NCBI GenBank assembly: GCA_938028705.1 | Contig: CALIZI010000050.1 | Coordinates: 1-64,000, forward strand | Direction: 5' to 3' | Source of the DNA: an uncultured Saprospiraceae bacterium | GTDB lineage: Bacteria > Bacteroidota > Bacteroidia > Chitinophagales > Saprospiraceae | Length of the DNA: 64,000 nt | Shown: positions 36,708 through 44,854 of the stretch, piece after piece | Layout of the letters: each line of letters starts with the position of its first letter | Numbering within the stretch: the stretch's first letter is position 1 | Made by a program: the position numbers and the translations under genes | Notes under the pieces: model-generated | What the model was told of the DNA's origin: nothing | What the model saw: the letters and a program-made list of their open reading frames with translations, nothing else | Database searches by the model: none

Positions 36708-36715
36708 CAAAGGTA
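36708..36715 (-). promoter_or_regulatory. -7 box of rimO
   Basis: TACCTTTG on the minus strand, six bases before ATG 36701, implying an almost leaderless transcript. The -33 box is weak. Confidence 0.4.
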
Positions 36716-36874
36716 AGGCAAATTCGTGGATTTGTTGGTTCGTTTGTTCGTTTATTCGGATTCACCGATTCGTAATTCGTAATTTCTAGCAATAAATTCA
36801 TAATTTGTCCGATAATTTGATTTTATAAAACAATATATTATAATATATTATTTTTTTAATACGAATAACTACTC

Positions 36875-37054
36875 GTCTAACTTTGCCCAAAACTGACTCC
36901 TCTATCAGCGGCTGTCTTTAGCTCCGATAACTATCGGAGAAAAGGTTTGAAAAACCTTTAACTCGCGTATATTCGCGCCAACGCGGATGCTCCCTTATGG
37001 TCGTGGGCAGCTAAAGACAGCCCGTACTAGTAGCGACTTTGGGCAAACTTAGAC
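36875..37054. repeat. 180-bp palindromic repeat A, left of alkC
   Basis: Ends GTCTAACTTTGCCCAAA and TTTGGGCAAACTTAGAC are near-complements. Inside are GGCTGTCTTTAGCT / AGCTAAAGACAGCC, the palindrome CTCCGATAACTATCGGAG (36922-36939) and hairpin AAAGGTTTGAAAAACCTTT. A second copy in the same orientation lies at 38214-38394. The rest of 36702-37100 holds ATTCGTAATTCGTAATT words on both outer sides (36766-36786 and 37066-37092). Confidence 0.88.
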
Positions 37055-37100
37055 AAGCATAGAAACGAATCACGATTTACGAATTACGAAAAAATAAATC

Positions 37101-38186
37101 ATGGAAAAATTTACGTTAAAGGCATTATACAATCAAAGCTTTGTACAAGAATTGGCAACAGCAATAAAGGCTGCAAGTCCGGCTTTTGATACGCTTGATT
37201 TTGAGTGTCGGGTCTTTGATTCGGAGTGGGAACAGCGCGAACTCAAACAACGTATGCGCCATATTACGCAAGTGATATACGCAACGATTGAAGGTGATTA
37301 TCAGGCGCAAATTAAGGTCTTGAGACAAGTTGCACCAAAGATAAAAGACGGTTTGTTGGGCTTGATTTTTCCTGATTTTGTGGAGCAGTACGGCTTGGAT
37401 GATTATGCAATTTCTGTAAAGGCTTTGTCGGAATTTACAAAATACAGTAGTGCAGAATTTGCTGTGCGTCCATTTATCGAAAAATATCCTAAAATGATGG
37501 CTCAAATGCTGACTTGGGCAGAGCATAAAAATGAGCATATCCGGCGTTTGGCGAGTGAAGGCTGTCGTCCGCGCCTGCCTTGGGGCATGGCATTGAAGGC
37601 ATTTAAAAAAGACCCTGCACCGATACTGCCGATACTCGAAAAATTGAAGGAAGATGAGTCGCTCTATGTCCGAAAAAGTGTCGCCAACAACCTCAATGAC
37701 ATCATCAAAGATAATCCTGATACGGTGCTTGAGATAGCCGCACGTTGGTTGAAAAATGGACATCCGCATACGCAGTGGATTGTAAAACATGGTGTCCGCA
37801 CCTTACTCAAACGCGGTGATAAACGCGCCCTCGCCCTCTTTGGTCTTGCTGATGCCAAGGGGCTTAAAGTCTCCGATTTATCCTTTACAAAAAATAATGT
37901 GAAGATTGGCGAACATTTCCATTTTTCATTTGATTTGCATGTCGATAAACCGCGCACTGTGCGTATAGAATACGGTGTATATTTTGTCAAATCCAAGGGC
38001 AGTCAATCGCGTAAGGTGTTCCAATTGTCCGAAAAAGATTTTACTGCGGGTGTCCACTCTTTCAAACGCAAACAGCATTTTAAAAACCTGACCACACGCA
38101 AGCATTATGCAGGTATGCATCGGCTCGTGATTATTGTGAATGGTGAGGAAATGCTTGGGAAAGATTTTGAGCTAGGTGAGACTTGA
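37101..38186 (+). CDS. alkC: AlkC-type DNA alkylation repair protein with Ig-like tail
   Basis: 361 residues. HEAT-like helical repeats fill about residues 70-255, with the family signature RRLASEGCRPRLPWG (about residue 150) and SVANNLNDIIKDNPD. The C-terminal 100 residues are an all-beta Ig-like domain (NVKIGEHFHFSFDLHVD ... GMHRLVIIVNGEE), as in many AlkC glycosylases, which excise N3- and N7-alkylated purines or 3-methylcytosine. The gene is framed by two direct copies of a palindromic repeat, which suggests it may have been moved or copied as a unit (inference). Confidence 0.88.
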   Translation: MEKFTLKALYNQSFVQELATAIKAASPAFDTLDFECRVFDSEWEQRELKQRMRHITQVIYATIEGDYQAQIKVLRQVAPKIKDGLLGLIFPDFVEQYGLDDYAISVKALSEFTKYSSAEFAVRPFIEKYPKMMAQMLTWAEHKNEHIRRLASEGCRPRLPWGMALKAFKKDPAPILPILEKLKEDESLYVRKSVANNLNDIIKDNPDTVLEIAARWLKNGHPHTQWIVKHGVRTLLKRGDKRALALFGLADAKGLKVSDLSFTKNNVKIGEHFHFSFDLHVDKPRTVRIEYGVYFVKSKGSQSRKVFQLSEKDFTAGVHSFKRKQHFKNLTTRKHYAGMHRLVIIVNGEEMLGKDFELGET

Positions 38187-38213
38187 GATATATAACTGAT
38201 TTTTAAGCTATCC

Positions 38214-38394
38214 GTCTAACTTTGCCAAAACTGCCTCCCCCTAAGTAGCGGCTGTCTTTAGCTCCGATAGCTATCGGAGAAAAGGTTTGAAAAACCTTTA
38301 ACTCGCGTATATTCTCGCCAACGTGAATGCTTCACTTATGGTCGTGGGTAGCTAAAGACAGCCAGTACTAGTGCCACATTGGGCAAACTTAGTT
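38214..38394. repeat. 180-bp palindromic repeat B, right of alkC
   Basis: Same structure and orientation as repeat A with about 20 differences by eye. The 18-base unit here is the perfect CTCCGATAGCTATCGGAG (38262-38279). Confidence 0.88.
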
Positions 38395-38468
38395 AGATAA
38401 CAGATTTTTTTCGTATTTTTGGAAAATAAAAATAACGCAAATTGCATAAGACTTGGACTTGAATTCAA

Positions 38469-38564
38469 GAATTGGAAGACATCAAAATGTATGACGAGGT
38501 AAAAGCCTTGAATGAACCCGCTATGCCATTTGAGGAATATGTGAGTAATCGAAATGTTAATTAA
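38469..38564 (+). pseudogene. Truncated antitoxin copy
   Basis: One frame reads ELEDIKMYDEVKALNEPAMP and on to a stop at 38562-38564. It is nearly identical to the C-terminal half of the antitoxin at 38724-38918. No N-terminal half precedes it. A copy of the local terminator follows at 38594-38630, so a whole 3' end of the locus was duplicated or left behind. Confidence 0.8.
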
Positions 38565-38593
38565 TTTTTGAATCGTAAAGCATATAAAATACG

Positions 38594-38630
38594 GAAAAGG
38601 GAGTCGGCACAATACCAACTCCCTTTTTCA
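38594..38630. terminator. Terminator copy 1 of the toxin-antitoxin locus
   Basis: AAAAGGGAGTCGG pairs with CCAACTCCCTTTTT. The same hairpin and the TTTTCTTTTGTCAAAAAT tail recur at 39544-39600. Confidence 0.75.
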
Positions 38631-38723
38631 TTTTCTTTTGTCAAAAATTCTTTCAATAACTCGTCCAAATCTGGTATTTCTTATTGATTTTTGTTAATTT
38701 TAAATTTCAAAATCACAGCAAAT

Positions 38724-38918
38724 ATGATTCAGCAATATATTACAGACGAGGCGGGTAAAAAACTCGCTGTTATTCTTCCGATAGAAAAGTACGAACAGTT
38801 GTTGGAAGAATTAGAAGAATTGGAAGACATCAAAATGTATGACGAGATAAAAGCCTTGAATGAACCCGCTATACCATTTGAGGAATATGTGAAAAATCGA
38901 AATACAAACTGTATTTAA
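38724..38918 (+). CDS. Phd/RelB-like antitoxin, orphan
   Basis: 64 residues from ATG 38724. MIQQYITDEAGKKLAVILPI is the typical beta-strand start of Bacteroidota Phd/YefM-type antitoxins, followed by an acidic helical tail (YEQLLEELEELEDIKMYDEI). The toxin that should follow is absent: the next two genes form their own pair. A truncated near-copy lies just upstream. Probably neutralises a toxin now lost or encoded elsewhere. Confidence 0.75.
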   Translation: MIQQYITDEAGKKLAVILPIEKYEQLLEELEELEDIKMYDEIKALNEPAIPFEEYVKNRNTNCI

Positions 38919-38971
38919 TTCTAAAATACATTAAAAAAATCCACATTTTATCTTGTAAATTTACATGAATT

Positions 38972-39220
38972 ATGACATATTACATCAATATCGACAAATC
39001 AAATGCAAATAAGCTACTCGAAGCCATACAACCGCTAAGAGATTTAGGCTTGGTGAATTATATCGGGGCTTCGGAGGCTGATATTAGCTTTTCCGATACT
39101 TCACTTTCTGATGAAGAGTTGTTGGCTATCGTGGAAGAAGGGGAAAAGGATTTTGAAAACGGTAACTTCTACACTATGGAAGAAGTGGATAAAATGATTG
39201 AATCTTGGAAGAGCAAGTAA
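38972..39220 (+). CDS. Antitoxin partner of the ParE/RelE toxin
   Basis: 82 residues. Acidic C-terminal half (SLSDEELLAIVEEGEKDFEN) typical of antitoxins that wrap a ParE/RelE toxin. The front (MTYYINIDKSNANKLLEAIQ) is less usual and I do not recognise a DNA-binding fold. It overlaps the toxin start by 16 bases, a common layout for translational coupling. Confidence 0.75.
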   Translation: MTYYINIDKSNANKLLEAIQPLRDLGLVNYIGASEADISFSDTSLSDEELLAIVEEGEKDFENGNFYTMEEVDKMIESWKSK

Positions 39221-39522
39221 AAATATTTTGGTCAAGCCGAGCGACGAAAATGCTCAATCAGATTCATGCTTACATCAGCGAAAGAAGTGAGTTAGCGGCA
39301 GATAAATATGTCAGTGGACTCCGTGATTCTACAAAAAGATTAACGCAGCACCCCGAATCTTGTGCTCCATGTAGAAATCCAATCTTACATGAACGTGGCT
39401 ATCGCTGTTGTATATATCGGAATCATCTTATCGTTTACAAATTTATTGAAAATGAAGTGAGAATAAACTCCATTGTTTCTTCAAGAATGAATCCTGAACG
39501 CATGGGTGATCTTGTTGATTGA
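39205..39522 (+). CDS. ParE/RelE-family toxin
   Basis: 105 residues. VKIFWSSRATKMLNQIHAYI, ADKYVSGLRDSTKRLTQHPE, GYRCCIYRNHLIVYKF and INSIVSSRMNPERM follow the ParE pattern. The start appears to be TTG 39205 inside the antitoxin gene; the next ATG would remove the first strand. ParE toxins block gyrase and RelE toxins cut mRNA; the exact target is not predictable here. Confidence 0.85.
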   Translation: MEEQVKIFWSSRATKMLNQIHAYISERSELAADKYVSGLRDSTKRLTQHPESCAPCRNPILHERGYRCCIYRNHLIVYKFIENEVRINSIVSSRMNPERMGDLVD

Positions 39523-39543
39523 TTAGAAAAACTACAAAATAGT

Positions 39544-39577
39544 AAAAGGGAGTCGGCACAAAACCAACTCCCTTTTT
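39544..39577. terminator. Terminator copy 2 of the toxin-antitoxin locus
   Basis: AAAAGGGAGTCGGCACAAAACCAACTC hairpin in shortened form: AAAAGGGAGT pairs with ACTCCCTTTT, followed by T-rich sequence. Located 22 bases after the toxin stop. Confidence 0.75.
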
Positions 39578-39640
39578 CATTTTCTTTTGTCAAAAATCCT
39601 CGTTCCACACGCATACGCAAGCCAGAGGCATTACGCTACG

Positions 39641-41110
39641 TTAGGCCACCTCCAAAAAAGAAACCGCCTTCCCCTCCAACATAGAAACGCCCATCAAATA
39701 CTCATCCACACGCCGCGCAGCTTCGCGTCCTTCCGAAATCGCCCAGACGACGAGCGACTGTCCGCGTCGCATATCTCCGGCTACGAAAATATTATTGATA
39801 TTTGTTTGATAATCAGCATCTTGTACATTGCCACGATTGGTGAGCTTCGTGCCGAGTTGTTGGAGCATGCCTTCGTGTTGCGGGTGTATGTAACCGATAG
39901 CGAGTAGGGCGAGTTCGCAGGGAATTTCGCGTTGTGTGCCTTCGATTTCTTTGAAGGAAAAACGTCCTGTGTTATCGTCTTTTTTCCATTCGATGTCCAC
40001 GAGTTGAATGGCTTTTAGATTGCCGTCTGCATCGCCGATGAAGGCTTTGGTGAGTTGCGCCCAGTTGCGGTCACAGCCTTCTTCGTGCGAGGAGGAAGTC
40101 CGCAATTGCATGGGCCAGAGGGGCCAAGGCGTACTTTCGTCGCGGGTGTCGGGCGGTTGGGTGAGGAGTTCGATTTGGGTGATGCTTTTTGCCCGGTGGC
40201 GATTGGATGTGCCGACACAATCGGAGCCTGTATCGCCGCCGCCGATGACGACTACGTTTTTGTCCGTCGCCATCAATATTTCATTTTTAGGGATTTCATC
40301 GCCTGCTACGCGCTTATTATTTTGCTCCAAAAAATCCATCGCAAAGTGAACGCCATTGAGTTCGCGCCCTTCGATATTGAGGTCGCGCGGAATGGTAGAA
40401 CCACCGCATAGCACTATCGCATCGTAGTCGCGGCGAAGGTCATTTACATCCACATTTACACCGACATTCGCATTGGTTTTGAAGCGGATACCTTCGGCTT
40501 TCATCACTTGTAAGCGTCTGTCCAGCACCCATTTTTCCAATTTAAAATCAGGTATTCCATAGCGCAACAAACCGCCAATCCGCGTATTGCGCTCAAAGAC
40601 GGTTACGGTATGTCCTGCCTTGTTGAGTTGCGCGGCAGCCGCCAAACCCGCAGGTCCCGAACCCACGACAGCGACCTTTTTGCCGGTGCGTGTCACAGGC
40701 GGTTGCGGCTCTACCAAACCTTTTTCATATGCTACCTCCGCAATCGTTTTTTCAATCAACTCAATCGCCACGGGTGGACGATTAATCCCCAACACACACG
40801 AAGCCTCGCATGGCGCAGGACAAATCCGCCCCGTAAATTCCGGGAAGTTATTCGTCTCATTCAGAATGCCATAAGCCTCCGTCCAATCTTCCCGATACAC
40901 CGCATCATTGAACTCCGGAATGATATTTCCCAAAGGACAAGCACTATGACAAAAGGGCGTTCCGCAATCCATACACCGCGCGGCTTGTTGCTGCGTTTGT
41001 GTTGGATTGAGGTCTTCATAGACTTCTTTGTAATCCTTGATGCGCTGTTTCGCATTACGCGATTTGGGGAGTTCTCTGTCGTATTTTAAAAAACCCTTCG
41101 GATCTGCCAT
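39641..41110 (-). CDS. gltD: Glutamate synthase small subunit
   Basis: 489 residues from ATG 41110. N-terminal Fe-S part with CMDCGTPFCHSACPLGNIIP and GRICPAPCEASCVLG, FAD site VAVVGSGPAGLAAAAQLNKA (about residue 147) and NADPH site VVVIGGGDTGSDC (about 288). It supplies electrons to GltB for glutamate formation from glutamine and 2-oxoglutarate. GltB is on the same strand but starts its 3' end 10 kb upstream, past the defence-like island, so the normal operon is split. Confidence 0.96.
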   Translation of the reverse strand: MADPKGFLKYDRELPKSRNAKQRIKDYKEVYEDLNPTQTQQQAARCMDCGTPFCHSACPLGNIIPEFNDAVYREDWTEAYGILNETNNFPEFTGRICPAPCEASCVLGINRPPVAIELIEKTIAEVAYEKGLVEPQPPVTRTGKKVAVVGSGPAGLAAAAQLNKAGHTVTVFERNTRIGGLLRYGIPDFKLEKWVLDRRLQVMKAEGIRFKTNANVGVNVDVNDLRRDYDAIVLCGGSTIPRDLNIEGRELNGVHFAMDFLEQNNKRVAGDEIPKNEILMATDKNVVVIGGGDTGSDCVGTSNRHRAKSITQIELLTQPPDTRDESTPWPLWPMQLRTSSSHEEGCDRNWAQLTKAFIGDADGNLKAIQLVDIEWKKDDNTGRFSFKEIEGTQREIPCELALLAIGYIHPQHEGMLQQLGTKLTNRGNVQDADYQTNINNIFVAGDMRRGQSLVVWAISEGREAARRVDEYLMGVSMLEGKAVSFLEVA

Positions 41111-41158
41111 GTGCCAATGCTTAAATATTGAAATGATATAATGCGACAATGAATGAAC

Positions 41159-41221
41159 GTAAAATGATTTTAGTAAATCGTTCCGTGTAAGTATTTTAAC
41201 GATTTACAAAATCATTTTGCG
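41159..41221. repeat. Palindrome upstream of gltD
   Basis: CGTAAAATGATTTTAGTAAA (from 41159) is matched by TTTACAAAATCATTTTGCG (to 41221) with one small bulge. It lies between gltD and the island. Upstream of it are AATGCTTAAATATTG words like those at 34163. The remainder to 41442 is AT-rich with no gene. Confidence 0.75.
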
Positions 41222-41442
41222 TTTCACGAAATTTTCAATAAAAATAATGATTTTGTCGATAAAAATAAATAAAAAGCAAGTTTTATTAAAAATAAATTAT
41301 TTAAAGCGACTCATTTTGAAAATTTCATAATTTTTACGTTTTTTAGAAATGGAACATTTGCTTGGATACAACTTCTGAGGGAAATTATATTTTAGCAAAA
41401 TTGATAAAAAAGATATAATATGTGGTTTCGATTTTCCCTCCG

Positions 41443-41480
41443 GTTTTGAAAAATAACGAATATGACTTATCTTCGTGTAA
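41443..41480 (+). promoter_or_regulatory. Repeat R1: promoter part only
   Basis: TTTG (41445-41448), 19 bases, TATCTTCG (41468-41475). The sequence TTTTGAAAAATAACGAATAT is shared with the other copies. The leader diverges after the -7 box. The mini-ORF beginning ATG 41462 is extended to 29 codons here and its stop overlaps the start of the nuclease gene as ATGA (41548-41551). Confidence 0.75.
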
Positions 41481-41547
41481 ATTCATATCAGATTTTGAAT
41501 TATGACAAAACACCCCAATCTTGCATAAAACCACCCACCCAAAACCT

Positions 41548-42042
41548 ATGATATTATCATTCGACGAAATAGAAAGTTGGGAACAATTTGAGAACTTGAC
41601 TGCCTCTTATTTTGAATTACAAAACGGAATAGAAGGCAAAGGCAGCGTAAAAAATACCGTCAAACAATCGGGAAAAGGGGCGGACGGTGGAGTTGATATT
41701 TTGGTGGAACTCCAAATGGAAGACCTTGTCGTACCCTTTGAGCGTAAGTGGATAGTGCAGTGCAAATTTTATGACAGAGACCTCCGAAAATCAGATTTAT
41801 CAGAGGTAAATATCCCCACATTAATCAAACAATATAATGCAGACGGCTATTTACTGATTACAAAAAAAGGCGTAGTCAATACCCTCCAAAAATCCTTTGA
41901 TGAATTGGATAAAAATTGTAACTTGGGCTATCGTTATGAGATTTGGACGGATAGAACGTTTATCAATAAAATTCTTAGGACTGATAACGTAATTTTGGAA
42001 CAGTATTTTCCCAAATATTATAAACACAAATACGGAAAATAA
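41548..42042 (+). CDS. Mrr-like PD-(D/E)XK nuclease, system copy 1
   Basis: 164 residues from ATG 41548. The catalytic core is GADGGVDILVE (Asp, about residue 50) and KWIVQCKFYD (Q-x-K, about 71), as in Mrr_cat-type restriction nucleases, with VNIPTLIKQYNADGYLLITK after it. No separate DNA-binding domain is present. It is clearly homologous to the gene at 48097-48591. Followed at 33 bases by a TIR-like gene, in the same order as the second copy. Likely a nuclease effector of a two-gene defence system (inference). Confidence 0.82.
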   Translation: MILSFDEIESWEQFENLTASYFELQNGIEGKGSVKNTVKQSGKGADGGVDILVELQMEDLVVPFERKWIVQCKFYDRDLRKSDLSEVNIPTLIKQYNADGYLLITKKGVVNTLQKSFDELDKNCNLGYRYEIWTDRTFINKILRTDNVILEQYFPKYYKHKYGK

Positions 42043-42075
42043 TCAAGTGCTTAATCTTTATAAAAATATAAAATA

Positions 42076-42537
42076 ATGCGAGCATTTCTATCAGATTCAA
42101 CATCAGATAATGAACATTATTTAGTCTCTACACTCTCGGGCAGTCTGTGGGACAACCACTTCGCCGTTACTTCCACTTATGGCGAATCGGAGAGAAAGTT
42201 TGCACATTTGAGAATATTAAACACCAATCTCTTTGTAGGATTTATTTCTATAAATGGCAGTCAGCCCGATAAAGTTATTCACGAACATAGCATTGCAGTC
42301 GAAGGTCACATTCCTACCATCTTACTCATCGAAAAAGGGGTCTATCCGCTACCGCTTGGTTTTATCAATCATAATGTCGTCTATTTTGACCGCCAAAATC
42401 CGCAAGCTGCCATTGATTTCATCATAGAAAATACCAACAACAAAGAAAATAAAGCCACCGATGCCTTCGCATGGCTGTTCGGGGGTGAAATTGCTATCAA
42501 TTTATTGTCGAGAATGAGTAAGTCCAAAGCATCATAA
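42076..42537 (+). CDS. TIR-like partner protein, system copy 1
   Basis: 153 residues. MRAFLSDSTSDNEHYLVSTL matches the first strand and helix of TIR-like folds. RILNTNLFVGFISINGS and KVIHEHSIAVEGHIPTILLI fit the later core, with a Glu at the position where TIR NADases have their catalytic Glu. The last 25 residues (AFAWLFGGEIAINLLSRMSK) form a hydrophobic helix also present in the copy at 48594. The usual Tyr of the LSYS motif is Asp here. TIR-like is inference from pattern; a SLOG-type or other nucleotide-binding fold is possible. Confidence 0.6.
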   Translation: MRAFLSDSTSDNEHYLVSTLSGSLWDNHFAVTSTYGESERKFAHLRILNTNLFVGFISINGSQPDKVIHEHSIAVEGHIPTILLIEKGVYPLPLGFINHNVVYFDRQNPQAAIDFIIENTNNKENKATDAFAWLFGGEIAINLLSRMSKSKAS

Positions 42538-42539
42538 CC

Positions 42540-42711
42540 CCTAGCTCAACACTCTTGTGCCGACGAATGACGGCATCCACTCTGCGCCGCACCTACTCGC
42601 CACCTACCACCACAGATATTTTGAAAAATAACGAATATGACTTACCTTCGCACAAGTGAGCGATAGCTTTGAAGAAACAGGCTTGCTGATAGATATTTTT
42701 TAACCCAAGTT
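42540..42711 (+). repeat. Repeat R2 (full length)
   Basis: Upstream block with a small TGCCG/CGGCA hairpin and CGCACCTACTCGCCACCTAC, promoter TTTG (42620-42623)-N19-TACCTTCG (42643-42650), mini-ORF MTYLRTSER, and leader GATAGCTTTGAAGAAACAGG to TTTTTAA. Confidence 0.85.
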
Positions 42712-42752
42712 GAATTTACACATTGGTAATAAATCACATTAAATGAAAAAAT

Positions 42753-43184
42753 ATGGAAGGGATGCTGGAAGAAATATTGGAAACCACACATATTGAATTT
42801 GAAAAGAGTTCCTTCTTGTTTGATATAATTAGACATCAATCCGGGAAATTATATGTAGGAATCAAACAGACAATACACCAAGAAGATAATAATGAACATT
42901 CTATTAAGATTAACCCTTCAATAATAAGTGAGGTAATAGAAGTCCTTCAAAATTATGAGACAAAAATATTAGCAGAATAGACGCATGATAATAGTGTCAA
43001 TTATTTATCAAAAGAAGAAACTGATAAAATCGTGAAACGTTATCTTAAAGGAATTTCATTGCAAGAATTATCTACTCAATTTGGTCATGAAGAAAAAATA
43101 ATCGAAATGATATTAAGAAATAGAGATATTGAAATAGTATCAAATAAGGATAAAAGAAGAAAGTGGAGAAGAAGAAAAAAATAA
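42753..43184 (+). pseudogene. Small gene interrupted by an in-frame amber codon
   Basis: ATG 42753 opens a 75-residue frame (MEGMLEEILETTHIEFEKSS...) ending in TAG at 42978-42980. The same frame then stays open for 67 more codons (ETDKIVKRYLKGISLQELST..., an HTH-like stretch, then a basic tail RRKWRRRKK) to TAA 43184, with no good start of its own. Either a 143-residue gene carries a nonsense mutation or the TAG is read through. TAG serves as a normal stop elsewhere in the window. Function unknown. Confidence 0.6.
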
Positions 43185-43192
43185 CCATAACA

Positions 43193-43249
43193 GCTTCGCA
43201 CAGGTGAGGAATAGCTTTGAAGGAACAGGCTTATTGATAGATACTTTCG
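43193..43249 (+). repeat. Repeat R3: leader part only
   Basis: Begins at CTTCGCACAGGTGAG, the point of the -7 box, and continues through ATAGCTTTGAAGGAACAGGC to GATACTTT. The promoter half is missing. The conserved leader frame (NSFEGTGLLIDTF) stays open here into the start of the next gene. Confidence 0.8.
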
Positions 43250-43273
43250 CAGAAAGATTAAAATTGATAGAAT

Positions 43274-44227
43274 ATGTCAAAACGTAAAAACCGATTGAAC
43301 CTCACCAATTTTATAATTCCGAAAGATACCTTGTGGAAACTCATCATCGAAGGAGAGACAGAACCTTGTTTGCGTTTCTTTTTTCCAAAAATGGCAGCTC
43401 AAATTGATTTCTCCAAAGGTGTCCGCTTTCTGGGTGAGGAATTTTTCAAACTCTTTCCCGAACTAAATGACAGCCAAAACAGACGCTTGGATAAACTCAT
43501 CGAAGTCACCCTAAAAACGGGAGAAACTCAATGGTTGCTTATCCACATAGAAGTGCAGGGCTATGTAGATTCGGAATTTACAAAACGCATGTTTGAGTAT
43601 TTCTATCGCATCCTTGAGAAATATCAAAAACCCGTTACGGCACTTGCTATTTTTACGGATGACGACCCGAATTTTCATCCTACCGAACATCGGATATCTT
43701 GTTGGGGTACGGAAATGGTGTATCATTTTAACACCTACAAATTGGCAGAAAAAACACTGGTTGACTTTCAAGATAAAGATAATATATTTTCCATTATCAT
43801 GGAAACGGCATGGTACAATCTGCGGAAAAATAAGCCCGAAGATACAGCACTCTACGATATAAAACTTCAACTCATTCGCCGCTTTCTCGAAATGGGTTAT
43901 CCCAAAAATCATATCCGAATAATCTTGACTTTTCTTGGTTTTTACACTAACTTTAAGGATAAAATATTATCAGAAAATTTTGCAGCAAAAATGGATGAAA
44001 TAGCTTACAAACACGCAGGCGCAAAGGACATCAGCGAGGTCATCATGGAACAACTTGGCGACCAAATACGGGAAATTATGAGGGAGGATATTACTGAGGA
44101 AGTGACTGAACAGATGATTCAAATTCTGAAGTTGAAGAAAAAGGGCTTTACCGTCTCTGAAATCGCTGATAGACTCGAAATTCCGGTAGAGAAAGTTCAA
44201 CGTATCCTTGATAAATTGGACGATTAA
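43274..44227 (+). CDS. Rpn/YhgA-like PD-(D/E)XK nuclease
   Basis: 317 residues. RRLDKLIEVTLKTGETQWLL and IHIEVQGYVDSEFTKRMFEY (about residues 72-115) carry the PD-(D/E)XK residues (Asp, Glu, E-x-Q) of Rpn recombination-promoting nucleases, once called transposase_31. The C-terminal 45 residues form a helix-turn-helix (KKGFTVSEIADRLEIPVEKV). Rpn proteins cut DNA and have been linked to horizontal transfer and phage defence. A partial copy of its C-terminal part follows in the next gene. Confidence 0.85.
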   Translation: MSKRKNRLNLTNFIIPKDTLWKLIIEGETEPCLRFFFPKMAAQIDFSKGVRFLGEEFFKLFPELNDSQNRRLDKLIEVTLKTGETQWLLIHIEVQGYVDSEFTKRMFEYFYRILEKYQKPVTALAIFTDDDPNFHPTEHRISCWGTEMVYHFNTYKLAEKTLVDFQDKDNIFSIIMETAWYNLRKNKPEDTALYDIKLQLIRRFLEMGYPKNHIRIILTFLGFYTNFKDKILSENFAAKMDEIAYKHAGAKDISEVIMEQLGDQIREIMREDITEEVTEQMIQILKLKKKGFTVSEIADRLEIPVEKVQRILDKLDD

Positions 44228-44269
44228 ACCCGTACATCGAATTCATAATAAATTCACTCACACAAAATC

Positions 44270-44689
44270 ATGAAGCAAGCAACTTACAACCGTACACTCG
44301 ACATCAGCGAGGTCATCATGGAACAACTTGGCGACCAAATACGGGCGATTATGAAGGAGGACATCATTCAGGAAATCACCGAACAGGTGATGCAAAATAC
44401 CGTTTCAAATATGGAACAGCATGGTATGACTCCTCCGAAAATCGCCGAAATACTTCAAATCCCAATAGAGGAAGTCCAACGCCTTCTTTATGATACGACC
44501 GAAAAAGAACTGACGAATGCTCAACAAGAATGGGAAAAAAGTTTAAAGCGCATCAAGCATCGTCTGAAAGAAGCATCCATGCAATCGAAGGCGCATGAAA
44601 CTATTGAAATCTTCTCAAAAAACGAAGAAGAAACTCATTTGATAAAATCATTATTGTCAAAAATGAACGTCACATACCAACTCAAGTAA
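44270..44689 (+). CDS. Rpn C-terminal derivative
   Basis: 139 residues. Residues 11-40 (DISEVIMEQLGDQIRAIMKE) repeat the linker of the preceding Rpn protein; 46 bases are identical between 44029-44074 and 44301-44346. A similar HTH follows (MTPPKIAEILQIPIEEVQRL). The rest (AHETIEIFSKNEEETHLIKS...) is new and resembles antitoxin-like tails. It lacks the nuclease core, so it might compete for DNA or dimerise with Rpn (inference). Confidence 0.65.
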   Translation: MKQATYNRTLDISEVIMEQLGDQIRAIMKEDIIQEITEQVMQNTVSNMEQHGMTPPKIAEILQIPIEEVQRLLYDTTEKELTNAQQEWEKSLKRIKHRLKEASMQSKAHETIEIFSKNEEETHLIKSLLSKMNVTYQLK

Positions 44690-44710
44690 GTCCGCCGCAA
44701 CATCAGCATC

Positions 44711-44812
44711 CACACATATTTTGAAAATAACGAATATGACTTATTTTCGCACAGGTGAGGGATAGCTTTGAAGGAACAGGCTTGCTGATCGATACTTTTT
44801 AGAGTTTGTACA
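44711..44812 (+). repeat. Repeat R4
   Basis: CACATATTTTGAAAATAACG with TTTG (44720-44723)-N18-TATTTTCG (44742-44749), mini-ORF MTYFRTGEG, leader ending GATCGATACTTTTTAGA. It lies at the 3' end of the reversed ATPase+nuclease unit, so its promoter points against those genes. Confidence 0.85.
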
Positions 44813-44854
44813 GATATAAAGTTGATGCTGCCGCATTCGACAATATTTCTTCTC

